Below the pieces are notes generated by a model, which worked only from the letters and a program-made list of their open reading frames with translations, had not been told where the DNA came from and made no database searches. The translations under genes were made by a program, and so were the position numbers. From Cliona cf. orientalis (Eukaryota > Porifera > Demospongiae > Clionaida > Clionaidae), in contig OZ005693.1 of NCBI GenBank assembly GCA_963930775.1, forward strand, positions 2,418,001-2,482,000: DNA of 64,000 nucleotides, written 5' to 3'. Shown in pieces: positions 1 to 12,400 of this stretch (position 1 is its first letter; each line of letters opens with the position of its first letter).

Positions 1-126
1 AAATTTACTCACGGATCACCAAGAGATGTAGCTAAGTTACTCTCTTCCTTGCTATGTCAGATGGCTCACAAAATTTAGCAATTGTTTATGAGAGTGGATC
101 TGTTTTGTGTGAAATATACAACTCAC

Positions 127-3100
127 CCTGTGAACTAAGCCTCTTTCCATGATGTAATGCATCCCCATGGCAACGTCAATCATGTACTTGATGAGCTGAT
201 CCACACTACGCTCGTTTCTCTTTGAAACAGAAACAATAGCAGTGAAACCAGCTGCTAACAAGTGTGATTTTTACTGTACACTCACAATCAAGTAATTCTT
301 CAAGTCTCCATTTGGTAGATACTGCAACACAAGCCATGGGGATTCTGAAGGAAGACACACAAAATACTATACATGAAGCAAACTCTACGATTCACAGCTG
401 CTGTCTTTGTTTAGCTACAGTATAAACCGTTTTTATTGTGATGATAAGAGTTGGTGGCATGATTCGAAATAACCATAGACCAGTACTGTTCTCACAGCAG
501 TATTCTTAAGGGGATATCGGCCCAATATAAACTTAATTTGGTATAATATATTCGTTGTTGATGTGGGAGTGGTGCAGGGTTAAAACGCTTTGCTGTGGTT
601 GCAGTCTCTACTGAAACCACACCCATCAATAATTATTATGTCCTAGTCACAGGAGAACACATGAATCATAAAACTAATGATCACTGACCTTGTTGCACAA
701 TGCCGTAGAGGTGGATGATATTGGGGTGCATCAGGTCCATCATCACCCCCATCTCGTGGAGGAAGTCGCTAGTCTCTTGCTCTGATTTGTACTTTTTGAT
801 GGTCTTCACTGCAACTGTCATGTTCTCGGACCTGGCCCGAACCAGCGAGGCCTTGTATACTTTACCAAACTGACCTGTATACAGTGTAGTGTAGCTTCCT
901 TAGGGTACGTGACAATTGTTTACAGGTACATTTTTCTGTGATTTGGACTTAAAAATACAATTTATGAGTACTAAATTTTGCGATTTGTGTATAAATTATG
1001 TGAAAGTGGTACAGGGTTGACTGTTGACAAATTCTACTGCTCTGTAGTGCATACAGCTAATGTTAGCGGGTACATTTTTGGACTAATCCGCAGAAATATC
1101 AAATGTTGGTATCCGCAAAAAATAGTCACCCTATGGTACCAGTTAGGTGATTAAGGAACTACAATAATATTATCATTGTACCTTATGTACACTGTCAAGT
1201 GCTGTTAAAATTTTAATTAATATTTGCTCATGTCAGTTGTTTACAACTTAAGAGGAGCCCTGCTCTCTGATACCACAAGAGCATAATTTTGGGAAATAGA
1301 TATTAATTGTGATACAATCAGGGGAAGAACCAGGGAAAGACACACGCATGCACACACACCTTTGCACCTATGATACAGTATTATGCAATCTTTACATGCA
1401 TGGTACATGCATGTAGCCAGTGGAACCTCTACGTTTCTTAGCAACCAAACGAAGGTTACTGTAAAGAGTATTAGTAGAGTATTACTATAGGTACTATTTC
1501 ATGTAGACAGTCTACTGGAATACTTGTTATTGTCTGTGACAGTCTAGTAAATTAATAGGTACACATTGGGATAATATCTTAACAGTCTAGGCAAACAACA
1601 AACTATGTGCATGCAAAGGGCGCCTATGGTGCACTACAGGCGTATGGATTGGCATGGGTGCAGATGAACCGACATGCACACACACAGATGAAATGAAATC
1701 TACTTGTATTGACAAAGCAATGCACCCAGTGATTCAGAAATAAGAGGCCCACAGTATTTGAGACTAAGAGCCACCTACCTTCACCAATTTCCTGAAGATC
1801 CTTCAGTGCTGATCGCTGCATAAACAAAGCCTGCTTTCTTAGAAGAGAGAGGGGATCATCCTTTGGCAGTGGACTATGAACTGGAGTAGTTCCGGTACCT
1901 ACAAGTATGATAAAAATAATAATTATATCTACATGTACATACATCAATGCAACAAAAAGTGTATCGTAATAGTTTTGTCTATGTTTAGCATGTTATATTA
2001 TATGCAATTATACTAACTTGCTTTTGCCCAATCTGGTCTTTCTTCATATGCTTCAGGACTGTCTCCTGTGACCAATCTGGAAAATTTGCAGAGTTATGTT
2101 TTTCTTTTAGCCAAAACATAGCTAATACTTACAGTGAAGATTTTGATGTCCCATCTGTTTCACTGAGTAGTCTGGCTGAAAGAGAAACCACGTGCATGCA
2201 AAGGTCACATAGACACCAGAGACTGTGGGAGGATAATTCTGCCTAGACTAAGCTAAACTAAGGCCATCATCAATAATCACAACATTGCCTCACCCAGCTT
2301 AAATTTGATGGCATTTGCTGTCTCAGCAGTGTTCAGTAGTCCCGCTGACTTCCTACGCTGCATAGGAGGAGCTGATTCTTCATGATCAGTCGATTCTACA
2401 ACCAGAGTTGGAACAGACATCTCTTCTCTTTCATCCTCTCCTTTGATACCTTTTCCATTCTCTTTCTCACTGGCTAATTGGACTGTGTTAACGTACACTG
2501 AATGCTCTCGGCTACCGTGCATGCTACTATCCCCATTCATACTGTCTGTGGAGAGACTCAGCTGTGATGGCCGCTGTCGGAAATTTGTAAGAGAAGCAGC
2601 TGATCCTGATGATGCTTTAGATATTGCTGGATCAGGTTTTGGTGGGCGTGGGGGAGGTGTTGTCACAGCTCTTACAGCAGCTGTCTGCTCTGGAATGGGG
2701 CCATTTCCATTCTGAGGCTGGGTAGCAACTGTCCTCCTAAGCATATCGATGAGGTGTTCCATCTGGTCGGAGTTGAAGCGAGAAAGCCTGTTCAATGTCT
2801 TTGATACACCCATGGGGCTCTCTGGGGAAGGGAGGGTGGGGTCAGATGATCTGGAGGATATCGGCTGGAGGAAACCAACTGATTGCATTAGTGTGTATTC
2901 TTCCTCCCTCAATCTATCCATTGACGACAGTTCTGGATTCAGCTTCGTAGATACTGCAACTCTGCTGCTATTTTTTGTCAGGGTGCCGGTATTAGAATAG
3001 GTTGATGCAGGCTCTGGTGGAGGTTCAGGCACAGTGTCCTGAATGTAATCATACCCGGGATCGGACTCTTGTGACAATGGTCTTGGTTTAGGCTCATCCC

Positions 3101-5856
3101 TATAATGATCCGCTTCTTTAGTGCGTGGTTCAGGATCGTCAGATACAAAAGCCTTTTCTATCACATAATAGGATGAGTCAGGAACTGTTACGGCTGGTGG
3201 CAGCGCTGGTATCTTTGTTTTGTCTGAGGCAAAAGCCGTAGCTACAGCAGTGGTTGATTGTGGAGGGAGATAGCCATATGCTCTGTTATTCTGCATCTTG
3301 GGGAAATCCGTTCCTTCACCACGATTGGGTGACACTGATTGGTTGCCTCGCTGTTGTATGTGTACATGTGGTGACTTCATTAGCTGCTGGTGTGGATGCT
3401 GCATACTAGCAATGTCGGGAGAAATGAGCTGTGTAAGGGCCTTCACCCAGCTGTCGCGCTCATCCTGAAAGTTTGTTTTAAAAGGCAATTCCTTAGTTAT
3501 TATAAACCATTACTTCACCAAATAGGCAATGGTTATACATACCTTTGACGAAGCAGTCAGTTTCAACTTTCCCTCTTTTCCCTTGGTAGTGATTTCAAAA
3601 GAGTTATCGGATTTACTTTTGTCTTGAGAACTAGCACTAACATCAACAATATCGCTCAGTTTTACCTCCCCTTTCGCTTTCTAATGATATAGAGTGTATA
3701 CTTTAATTTGGAAAAATTATGTGCAATGAGATACTGACCTCTTCATAGTACACTAAGCTGACTGTTGAGTCAGATATGGTTGAAATTTTGAAGGTGTACT
3801 CTTTCTTATTCACCGTTCCCCTCCCTCTTAGACTCCGGGATCTGCGAAGAGAGCCCGTTCCTCCTCCTTTGAACAATGTCAGCTTACCAGGCACACCAAT
3901 CTACGTAGTTTGCATGGCTTATTACACTGTTTGTCACAATCAGTACTGTTAACAAGCTAGCATGCCAGTAATATACTATACTATACCATGCATCCATCTG
4001 TGCAATCGCCTTTGATTGCTTGCACCCAGTTAATCTATAATTATTATACAGATACCACTGTCTGTATATATTTTTTCAGAATTTTCCTCCCACATCAATA
4101 ATAACATCTTGACAGTGTGTGTAATTAATCGATGTAGAATAGCCTAAGATTGGAGAACAACTCAAGTTGTACTATATAGTTGTTGAACAACTTTCAGTTT
4201 CCTTGATATCAAATTTTTATCCGACGATCTTATATGACAAATTGAAAGTTCTACTAAATCATAATAATAGCTATTATGTGGATCAACACCTTGCTAGGCT
4301 TAGGTAAACACTTAGGTTACACATGCAAAGTGTGGGTACACTGGTGTATGAACTGAAAATGGGTTCGGTTTGGGTTTGGGTTCGAACCCAAACCTGTTCA
4401 TTGTCCCACAATTCCCCAATTTATCTCAATTGAGAAATGTATCAATGTTGCATGATGCATGCTCACCTTTAGTGAGAGTCAGCAATGGTGATAGCCTAGC
4501 TCATATCATGTGTCCCCAAAAATGTACTGAAAGGATAACTAACGTTCCTGACTTGTGTATGTGTTGGGAGGGTAAAATGCTATCTAAACTATTCCGAGTA
4601 CTCTAATGGGTCAGAAAATTGCTCATAGATTAGCTAATTACTTACTGTACCTTGATCTTCTCCGCAGATTGATCTGGCATGAAATTAGTGGTGGTATTTG
4701 GTGGGGAATTTTCACCAACCAGCTGCAAGTACTCGTGAGCTGTTTTTCCCTCGGGACCTATGCTCACGTATGGTGATGGGGATGCGACAGATTCAGCTCG
4801 ACTTTTGTGCGTACTGGTACCATCAAGCATCTTGACCAAATCGAGCTTGCTCATGTGCTGGTAGTCGTGATAAAAATCATCCTGCAAGTTTTTGACAGTT
4901 TTTGACATTTCTTCGAGGTTTTCGAGCACCTGTAGAGCACTGGGTCTCTCGTCAGTCATATTATCAAGACACCTCTCGATGATGTGGGTCAGTAGATGAC
5001 GCTTGCCCATCTTTTGATGTAGGACGCTGATGTATTTCTCTCGTCGTTCAATCTCACTTCTGGCACAGAGCTGCCTCTTGCTTTCCTCCATGTAGGTAGC
5101 AGGTAGAAGATCCCTGGGAAACTCCTGAATGATAGTGTAGAGGGCTAGATGGCCATATGAGAACATATCAATTGTGGAATCATATCTTGCTCGTGTATGA
5201 ACTGCCTCGGGTGGCATGTAAACTGCTGTTCCTGGCGTTTGAGTCATCGTCATAGCTACCGTATCGGAGTCGATGATAAGAGCATTTCCAAGATCGGTGA
5301 TCTTAGCTTGCATGGCGAGGGTCAGGAGGATGTTACGAGTTGTCAGATCTCGATGAATAATCTGTGGTTTGTGGTTGTGAAGGTAGACAAGACCCTTAGC
5401 AGTATCACTGAGGATGGACACCTTGAGGGAGAGGGGAATGTCTTCTTTCTTTTTGTTACTCTCATCGAGAAGATCTTCGAGGCTCATTGCAAGCTTCTCC
5501 ATGACTAGTGTGGGGTGGGTGGCATTTGCGAAGATATGCAATCCAAGAAACTGGACAATGTTTGGGTGTCGAACACTTGTCATGATTCGACACTCTTCAA
5601 CAAACCGATTGATGACTCTGTCCACCCCCTGCGTCCTGGGATCGAGCAGTGAACTGTGTAGCTGTTTTGCAGCACAGAGTGTGCCCTGGACGTAGAGCTC
5701 ATCCACCACTCCAAATGATCCATTTCCCAGCCGTTTGCATTCAGCTGTCTGTCTCACTCCCTTGAGTAGGAATGGCTCTAGTTCAGGGTATGCTGCCAGT
5801 TGCTGGGGAAAGTCAATCCTGCTAAGAGAGTGAATACTGCTGAGTCTTGTTGCCAT
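127..5856 (-). CDS. KIN-A: TKL-like kinase / PH / Tyr-rich linker / tyrosine kinase (3' end outside window)
   Basis: Spliced gene with visible exons 5856-4651, 3900-3739, 3680-3543, 3464-2294, 2175-2133, 2076-2018, 1898-1779, 874-689, 344-286 and 219-127, totalling 3237 nt or 1079 codons in one frame. Residues about 35-330 are a TKL-like kinase: GNGSFGVV loop, CAAK lysine, HRDLTTRN, DLG in place of DFG, YMPPEA. Residues about 403-516 look like a PH domain split over three exons and ending in DERDSWVKAL. The next 440 residues are low-complexity with PPPRPPKP, YTLM and YVNT motifs. A classical tyrosine kinase starts near residue 962: GEGQFGKVYKA, VAVK, then the HR of HRD at the window edge. Start ATG at 5856 has A at -3 and G at +4 and is shared by all copies. 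The 5856-4651 donor is a weak GTACAG chosen because it keeps phase. The C-lobe lies outside, so integrity cannot be judged. Cytoplasmic: no signal peptide or membrane span seen. Confidence 0.8.
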
Positions 5857-6465
5857 TGTTGAGCGATGCAGTGTTAACGTTGCGCAGGGAGCTCGAGCTT
5901 TTTGCTTGATGCACTTTTAGTAGTCAGCAGCTATAGCATTAGCATTTCCGTTGTGGCGATAGTTGGTAGTGGTCGTCGATGTGACCAGCGCATGCGCAAT
6001 CGACCACCTTAGCCATGAAGAAATGCACTGAACAAAGCATAATCATAATTATTTTGAGACACACAGCTAGATGTATGTTGGCATTCTAACAGACTAACAA
6101 GAAAATTAAAGTGGTACACAGAATTGTAGTAATAGTATAAGCTTTGAGGGAAAGGGTGATGCTTGTGAAAAAAAATTAATTGGTTGAAAAAAATTATTGG
6201 TTAAATAATTAATACGACTAGCTATAGCTAAAGAGTAGGTACACAAAATATGTGGTGGATTGCCACCGATTGGATCTACACAATATCGTATTAGTATTAC
6301 TGCTGTACATCTGAATAAGCTAAAGGATGACCTATAGATAGGCTAAGGTAATAAATCGAACACACTAACACAGATAATGAAATCATCATCCTTAATCTGA
6401 TAACACAATGTCATACATGTACTAAAGGAAACGGTACACCCCAACATCTACAGCACACCACACAA
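5857..6465. other. KIN-A upstream region / ANK-I 3' flank
   Basis: About 610 bases between the ANK-I stop and the KIN-A start. The first 150 bases upstream of the KIN-A ATG are conserved in KIN-B and KIN-C and include a GCGCATGCGC palindrome. The rest is AT-rich and shows no coding potential. Confidence 0.6.
5988..5997. promoter_or_regulatory. NRF1-like palindrome GCGCATGCGC upstream of KIN-A
   Basis: The palindrome lies about 132 bases upstream of the KIN-A ATG inside a block, ggtcgtcg through cgacca, that is kept in all three kinase copies at nearly the same distance. GCGCATGCGC is the core of the metazoan NRF1 recognition site. Function as a promoter element is inferred from position and conservation; recent duplication could also explain the conservation. 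Confidence 0.45.
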
Positions 6466-9400
6466 CTAACAGAATAGTTTGTATACTGCTTCCACATATT
6501 CTTGATTACCGGCAGCTTTATAAAATACATTAATTAGATTCCTATAGGTAGCATCTGGCCCACTCCTTTGCTTCCATAGTTCCAATGCTGCTCTCCTAAA
6601 ATTGATAAAATTAATATCTAATGCACAGATAATATTAGTATTATGATTAGTAGTGCTGTGTACATACAGTGGAAACCCTCTCAATGGACACCCGTATATT
6701 ATTAAACAGCTACTTGCGAGAAAAAAACCCAAAACGAGGCCACCCCTCTAATATATAATGGCCAAAACTTCATTCCCCAATGGTGGCTGCTATAGAGGGC
6801 TTCCACTGAATTGACATGTTATTCATAGTTATTGGCTCACGTTTGCAATTTCAATTTCCCTGGATGTTCTGTGTTGATGGCAGCAACATCAGCTTTTGTA
6901 AGTCCTAGCTTCTCAGCGATGGGCCCCTCCCACTCATGCATGGCGTCAGCTATCTGGCCGAGGTGCTTTGGGACTCCATCATTTACAAAGTCCAAAACTT
7001 GATTTAACTTTTGCACACTATAAAATAATATTTTAGAGCAGTCACATTAGCTATACACTATACCCCACAAGCTGACTTACTCGAATTCTGCTGGCTGAAT
7101 CTGGGTCTCCTTGTCCTGCCATGAAACCCTGACTATAGAAAATAAGTGATAAGTACTTTTTTGTAGGGCAAGGCAAAAGCCATAGTAGGTAACATGCAGT
7201 CAGAGTGAAAATTAAATTTCAGCAATGTTTCACAACATGTAACCTACCCCAATATGAATGTCTCCTTAAGATACGCAAGTGTGATGCATCAAGTGAGTTG
7301 TGTCCTCCAACACTCATCACTTCATTCTTTCTTTGTCTGATAACTCGTTCAATGTCATGGATATCAAAAAGATTTTCAGGATCAGAATAATTGGTGGTGT
7401 CGTCAGATTTTGACTTTAATATAAAATGATATAATGAAACAGCATTGCAAAATTCTGCTTTTGCTTTCATGGCTTTATCAATGATCTTGCCAAGTGCAGC
7501 AGCCCATTCTTCTGAATTCTCCTTATATTTTGTGATTACAACAATTCCTTTGTTATCATTGACAATTTCAACAATACATTCCACTAGTACTCTTTCCTCC
7601 ATGAGCCAGTGGATTCCATTCTTCCACATGGTACAACGGCGACTATAAGCTGAGACTTTATTACTAGAATTGGTTGGATTGCGGTTCACAATGGGTAAGG
7701 CGAATGCATAAGCTAGTCTTAATAACAGTACGTGCAAAAATCGAGCAGGGAAGTAGTCAAACTTCTCTCTACACTCAGCATACCATCCAATACTGAGTGT
7801 AAACTTTGGATCATTGGACCATCTGCTTTTCTTACTGTCCAATTTGCACAAAGCAGGAAAGTATAGCAAATTACAGTCAGAGGCTTCATCTGATGTCACT
7901 GAGTGATCAAGTCCAACCTCAGCATGGTTAAACTCTTGACAGTACTGGAGTTGAACTAAACATTCTTTAGTGATGTGCTCTGGAAGGATATTAGCTAAGT
8001 AGCTTTCTGGGAATATTCCCATGTTAGCAAAATGAGGACCAATTGAGGATTCCAATTTCTTAATAGCAGAACTGGAAAAGAGCTTTTCATGTACTTCCTT
8101 TGTTAATGAAGAAGGATTTAGTAGTAAGAGGTAATCTTCAAGCTCATCTTCATTCCGTCCGATCAACATTAACAAACCAATGTCGTGAAGTTCTCTCACT
8201 ATGGGATGGAGGGCATCAGCTGAAGATGGTAAATAAATACCAATTTCTTTTATACTACTTAAAAGATTTTGAAATTTGCATGCCACAACATTACCAAAAT
8301 CTTTCTCTAGTAGTCCATGAAGCAAAGATGCTTCATACGAAATGCTATAAGTAGGTGTATCCTTAGATATTTCCTGCAAAATACTCTCAACGCTTTTTGA
8401 TGAACGAGGTGAGCGGCAGTTTGATGAAACAATTTCAATATCAAACTTCACTTCATTGCATTGATTTCTGAGAGTATGCAAACACTGTCCAACACTCTCT
8501 ACTTTACTATGAGAGTCAGCTACACCCAGACGATCTAAATGGCTCAAAACAACAATCACTTTCAATTTGCATTGGTGGCTCAAAGCCTTACCATGATAGG
8601 AAATGAAGGATAACCAGTAGCCTATCTCATCTTGAATGATTTCAACATCTTTCGTCAAATCAGCAACAATTAGAAAGACATTGCTTCCAACAGTGGAGCG
8701 GGAAACCATCTCAAGAATCGCTGCATGTGAGGAATAATATTCTTGATCTCCAGCAAAGTCATAATACAACAGCCGTCCAGTCTCCTTGCTTTGGTGAACT
8801 GATGGAACTATCCCAGCTGTATGAGGTGGGACATCAGCTTCAGTTACATTGAATAAGGAAGAAATTATTCCCTTTCGCTTCAATGATTCAACAAGAGTAC
8901 TCTTGCCAGATCCAGGATTTCCCAGCACAAAAACTCTAGTAATAACTTGTTGACCTGAATGTTTTTGCTTGGATTTAGCTTGAAGCCCTTCGTATTCGTG
9001 CTGTATTCTTATGTGTTCACTATTTATATATTCTCTAATCATTTTCTTTGTGGAATCTTTCATTGCAAGATCAAGTGCAGTCTTTCCTGCTTTATTTCGA
9101 ACATGGACAGGGGCATGGTATTCATACAACAAAAATCTTACAGATTTTAGCCGTCCAACTAGGGATGAAAGATGCAAAGGAGTATTACCATCTTTATCTA
9201 CACAATGCAAAGATAGATGGAAACCCTCTATCAGGGTCTTGGCTGTTGAAGTGTGACCCATTGCAAGAGCAAGATGTAATAAACTCCGTTTTTTGAAGCC
9301 CCTGCTATCAATAGGGCATTTATACTTTTTAACAAGTAAAACAATCACTTCTATATGGCCTCCCAGAGCTGCTATATGAATTGCTTGGTTTCCTTGATGA

Positions 9401-12400
9401 TCCAAAAGAGAAGAAGGGTCTAAGTGGAAATCTGAAAGAAGTACGTCAATCAAGTCAACAGATCCACACTTACAAACTTGTTGCAAAAGTTTAATGTCAA
9501 TTGTACGCAAATCGGAACGAATCAATTCAAATAAAGTAAGTTCATGTCCAGCTAAAAATGCCTTCTTAAGTGGAGTGTCACCTTCTTCATCCCTGATAGT
9601 AATATCTGCATTATTGGCATCAAGGAGTTTAGCTACTCTAGTATGACCACTGATACAAGCACAGTGAAGAGCAGTTTTCCCTTGAGAGTTTCTATAGTCT
9701 ATTGGACATTGGTTGCTATAGCCAGCAATTAGTAACTTAGCTATTTCATATTGCCCATGATGAGCTGCAGTGTGAAGAATTGTGTTCCCGTCTTCATCAG
9801 TACATGCTGGGTCATAGTTGAACTTTGATATTAGTTCTTTTAGTATTGTAGTATATCCTCCAGCAGCTAGTTGGTGAAGGAGTGGTTTGGACTCAGCACC
9901 TCTGACATGAAGTCTGAGGTGATATTCTGTAGAGAGGATGTATACAGCTTTAGCATCACCTCTCTTGATTAAGAGGTCCAAAGGGGTATTACTAAACTTG
10001 TCTAGAGCATTATAGAATCTTTTGTCACTCCTTAGCATGCTTTCAGAGATTAGCACTTTTGAAACATTAAGATGACCACGAGAACATGCCATGTGAAGCG
10101 GCGTCTGCTTATATCTATTCTTAACATTAACATGACAGTTATATTTGGTGATGAGTAGTCTTGCTAGCTCCTCATGACCACCCGAGCAGGCCATATGGAG
10201 AGGAGTGTTACCACTGTCATCAGCTGATACTGCATCCAAGCTAAAATCTATGATCAACATTTCAGCTAACGTGATACTTCCATTCTGACAAGCCTCATGC
10301 AATAGTGATCTACCATCATATCCTGTAACCTTAGGACTACAACCAAGCTCAGTGATTAGTGCCTGGACAGTTTCCACATGTCCACCCTCTGCTGCTATGC
10401 TGACAGCTGTATCATTATTGTGATCTCGTTGAGTTACATCAGCTTTAAATTCAGAGATAAGCATTCTAACTATACTACTGTGACCGGATGAACAGGCGTT
10501 GTGAAGTGGTGTCTCTTTATCTTCATTCATAACATCAACAGGACAGTTGTATTTGGTGATGAGCAGTCTTGCTAGCTCCTCATGACCACCTGAGCAGGCC
10601 ATATGGAGAGGAGTGTTACCACTGTCATCAGCTGATACTGCATCCAAGCTAAAATCTATGATCAACATTTCAGCTAACGTGATACTTCCATTCTGACAAG
10701 CCTCATGCAATAGTGATCTACCATCATATCCTGTAACCTTAGGACTACAACCAAGCTCAGTGATTAGTGCCTGGACAGTTTCCACATGTCCACCCTCTGC
10801 TGCTATGCTGACAGCTGTATCATTATTGTGATCTCGTTGAGTTACATCAGCTTTAAATTCAGAGATAAGCATTCTAACTATACTACTGTGACCGGATGAA
10901 CAGGCATTGTGAAGTGGTGTCTCTTTATCTTCATTCATAACATCAACAGGACAGTTGTATTTGGTGATGAGCAGTCTTGCTAGCTCCTCATGACCACCCG
11001 AGCAGGCCATATGGAGAGGAGTGTTACCACTGTCATCAGCTGATAATGTATCCAAGCTAAAATCTATGATCAGCATGTTAGCTAACTTGATACTTCCATT
11101 TCGACAAGCCTCATGCAATAGTGATCTACCATCATATCCGGTAATCTTACGACTACAACCAAGCTCGGTGATTAGTATCTGGACAGTTTCCACAGATCCT
11201 TCCCCTGCTGCTATGTTGACAGCTGTATCATTAATGTGATCTCGTTGAGTTACATCAGCTTTAAATTCAGAGACAAGCATTCTAACAATACTATTGTGAC
11301 CAGATAAACAGGCGTTGTGAAGTGGTGTCTCTTTATATTCATTCATAACATCAACAGGACAGTTGTATTTGGTGATGAGTAGTCTTGCTAGCTCCTCATG
11401 ACCAAACCAGCAGGCTAAGTGGAGAGGTGTATTACCACTGTCATCAACTGACAATATATCCAAGCTAAAATCTATGATTAGCATTTCAGCTAGCTTAATG
11501 TTTCCACTCAAACAAGCCGCATGCAGCAGTGATCCGCCTTTAAATCCTGTAACCTCAGGACTACAACCAAGCTCAGTGAGTAGTGCCTGGACAGTTTCCA
11601 TATGTCCAACAATTACTGCTTTGCTGACAGCTGTATCATTATTGTGATCACGCTGAGTTACATCAGCTTTATATTCAGAGATAAGCATTCTAACAATACT
11701 ACTGTGACCAGATAAACAGGCTTTGTGAAGTGGTGTCTCATTCTTTTCATTCTTAACATCAACAAGACAGTTATATTTGGTGATGAGCAATCTTGCTAGC
11801 TCCATATGACCACACCAGCAGGCCATATGGAGAGGAGTGTTACCACTATCATCAGGTGACAATGCATCCAAGCTAAAATTTATAATCAGCATTTCAGCTA
11901 ACTTGATACTTCCATTCCGACAAGCCTCATGCAATAGTGATCCACCATCATATCCTGTAACCTTAGGACTACAACCAAGCTCGGTGATTAGTGCCTGGAC
12001 AGTTTCTACATGTCCACCCCTTGCTGCTTTGCTGACAGCTGTATCATTATTGTGATCACGCTGAGTTACATCAGCTTTATATTCAGAGATAAGCATTCTA
12101 ACAATACTACTGTGACCAGATAAACAGGCTTTGTGAAGTGGTGTCTCATTCTTTTCATTCTTAACATCAACAAGACAGTTATATTTGGTGATGAGCAATC
12201 TTGCTAGCTCCATATGACCACACCAGCAGGCCATATGGAGAGGAGTGTTACCACTATCATCAGGTGACAATGCATCCAAGCTAAAATTTATGATCAGCAT
12301 TTCAGCTAACTTGATACTTCCATTCCGACAAGCCTCATGCAATAGTGATCCACCATCATATCCTGTAACCTTAGGACTACAACCAAGCTCGGTGATTAGT

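Noticed and set aside
1241-1444. ORF conserved between KIN-A and KIN-C (47552-47776)
   Set aside because: Lies within the intron 875-1778 and its counterpart. Similarity follows from duplication; indels between the copies are not multiples of three and no splice use was visible.
3465-3488. ATG at the start of the long KIN ORF (MPFKTNFQ; also at 22145 and 49833)
   Set aside because: The ATG and first codons lie in the intron. A CTTTCAG acceptor just after them joins the PH exon TASSK to DERDSWVKAL in phase, completing the PH domain.
4365-4400. gggttcgaaccca as a tRNA B box
   Set aside because: It is the centre of a ggtttgggttcgaacccaaacc palindrome; no A box or cloverleaf could be placed around it.
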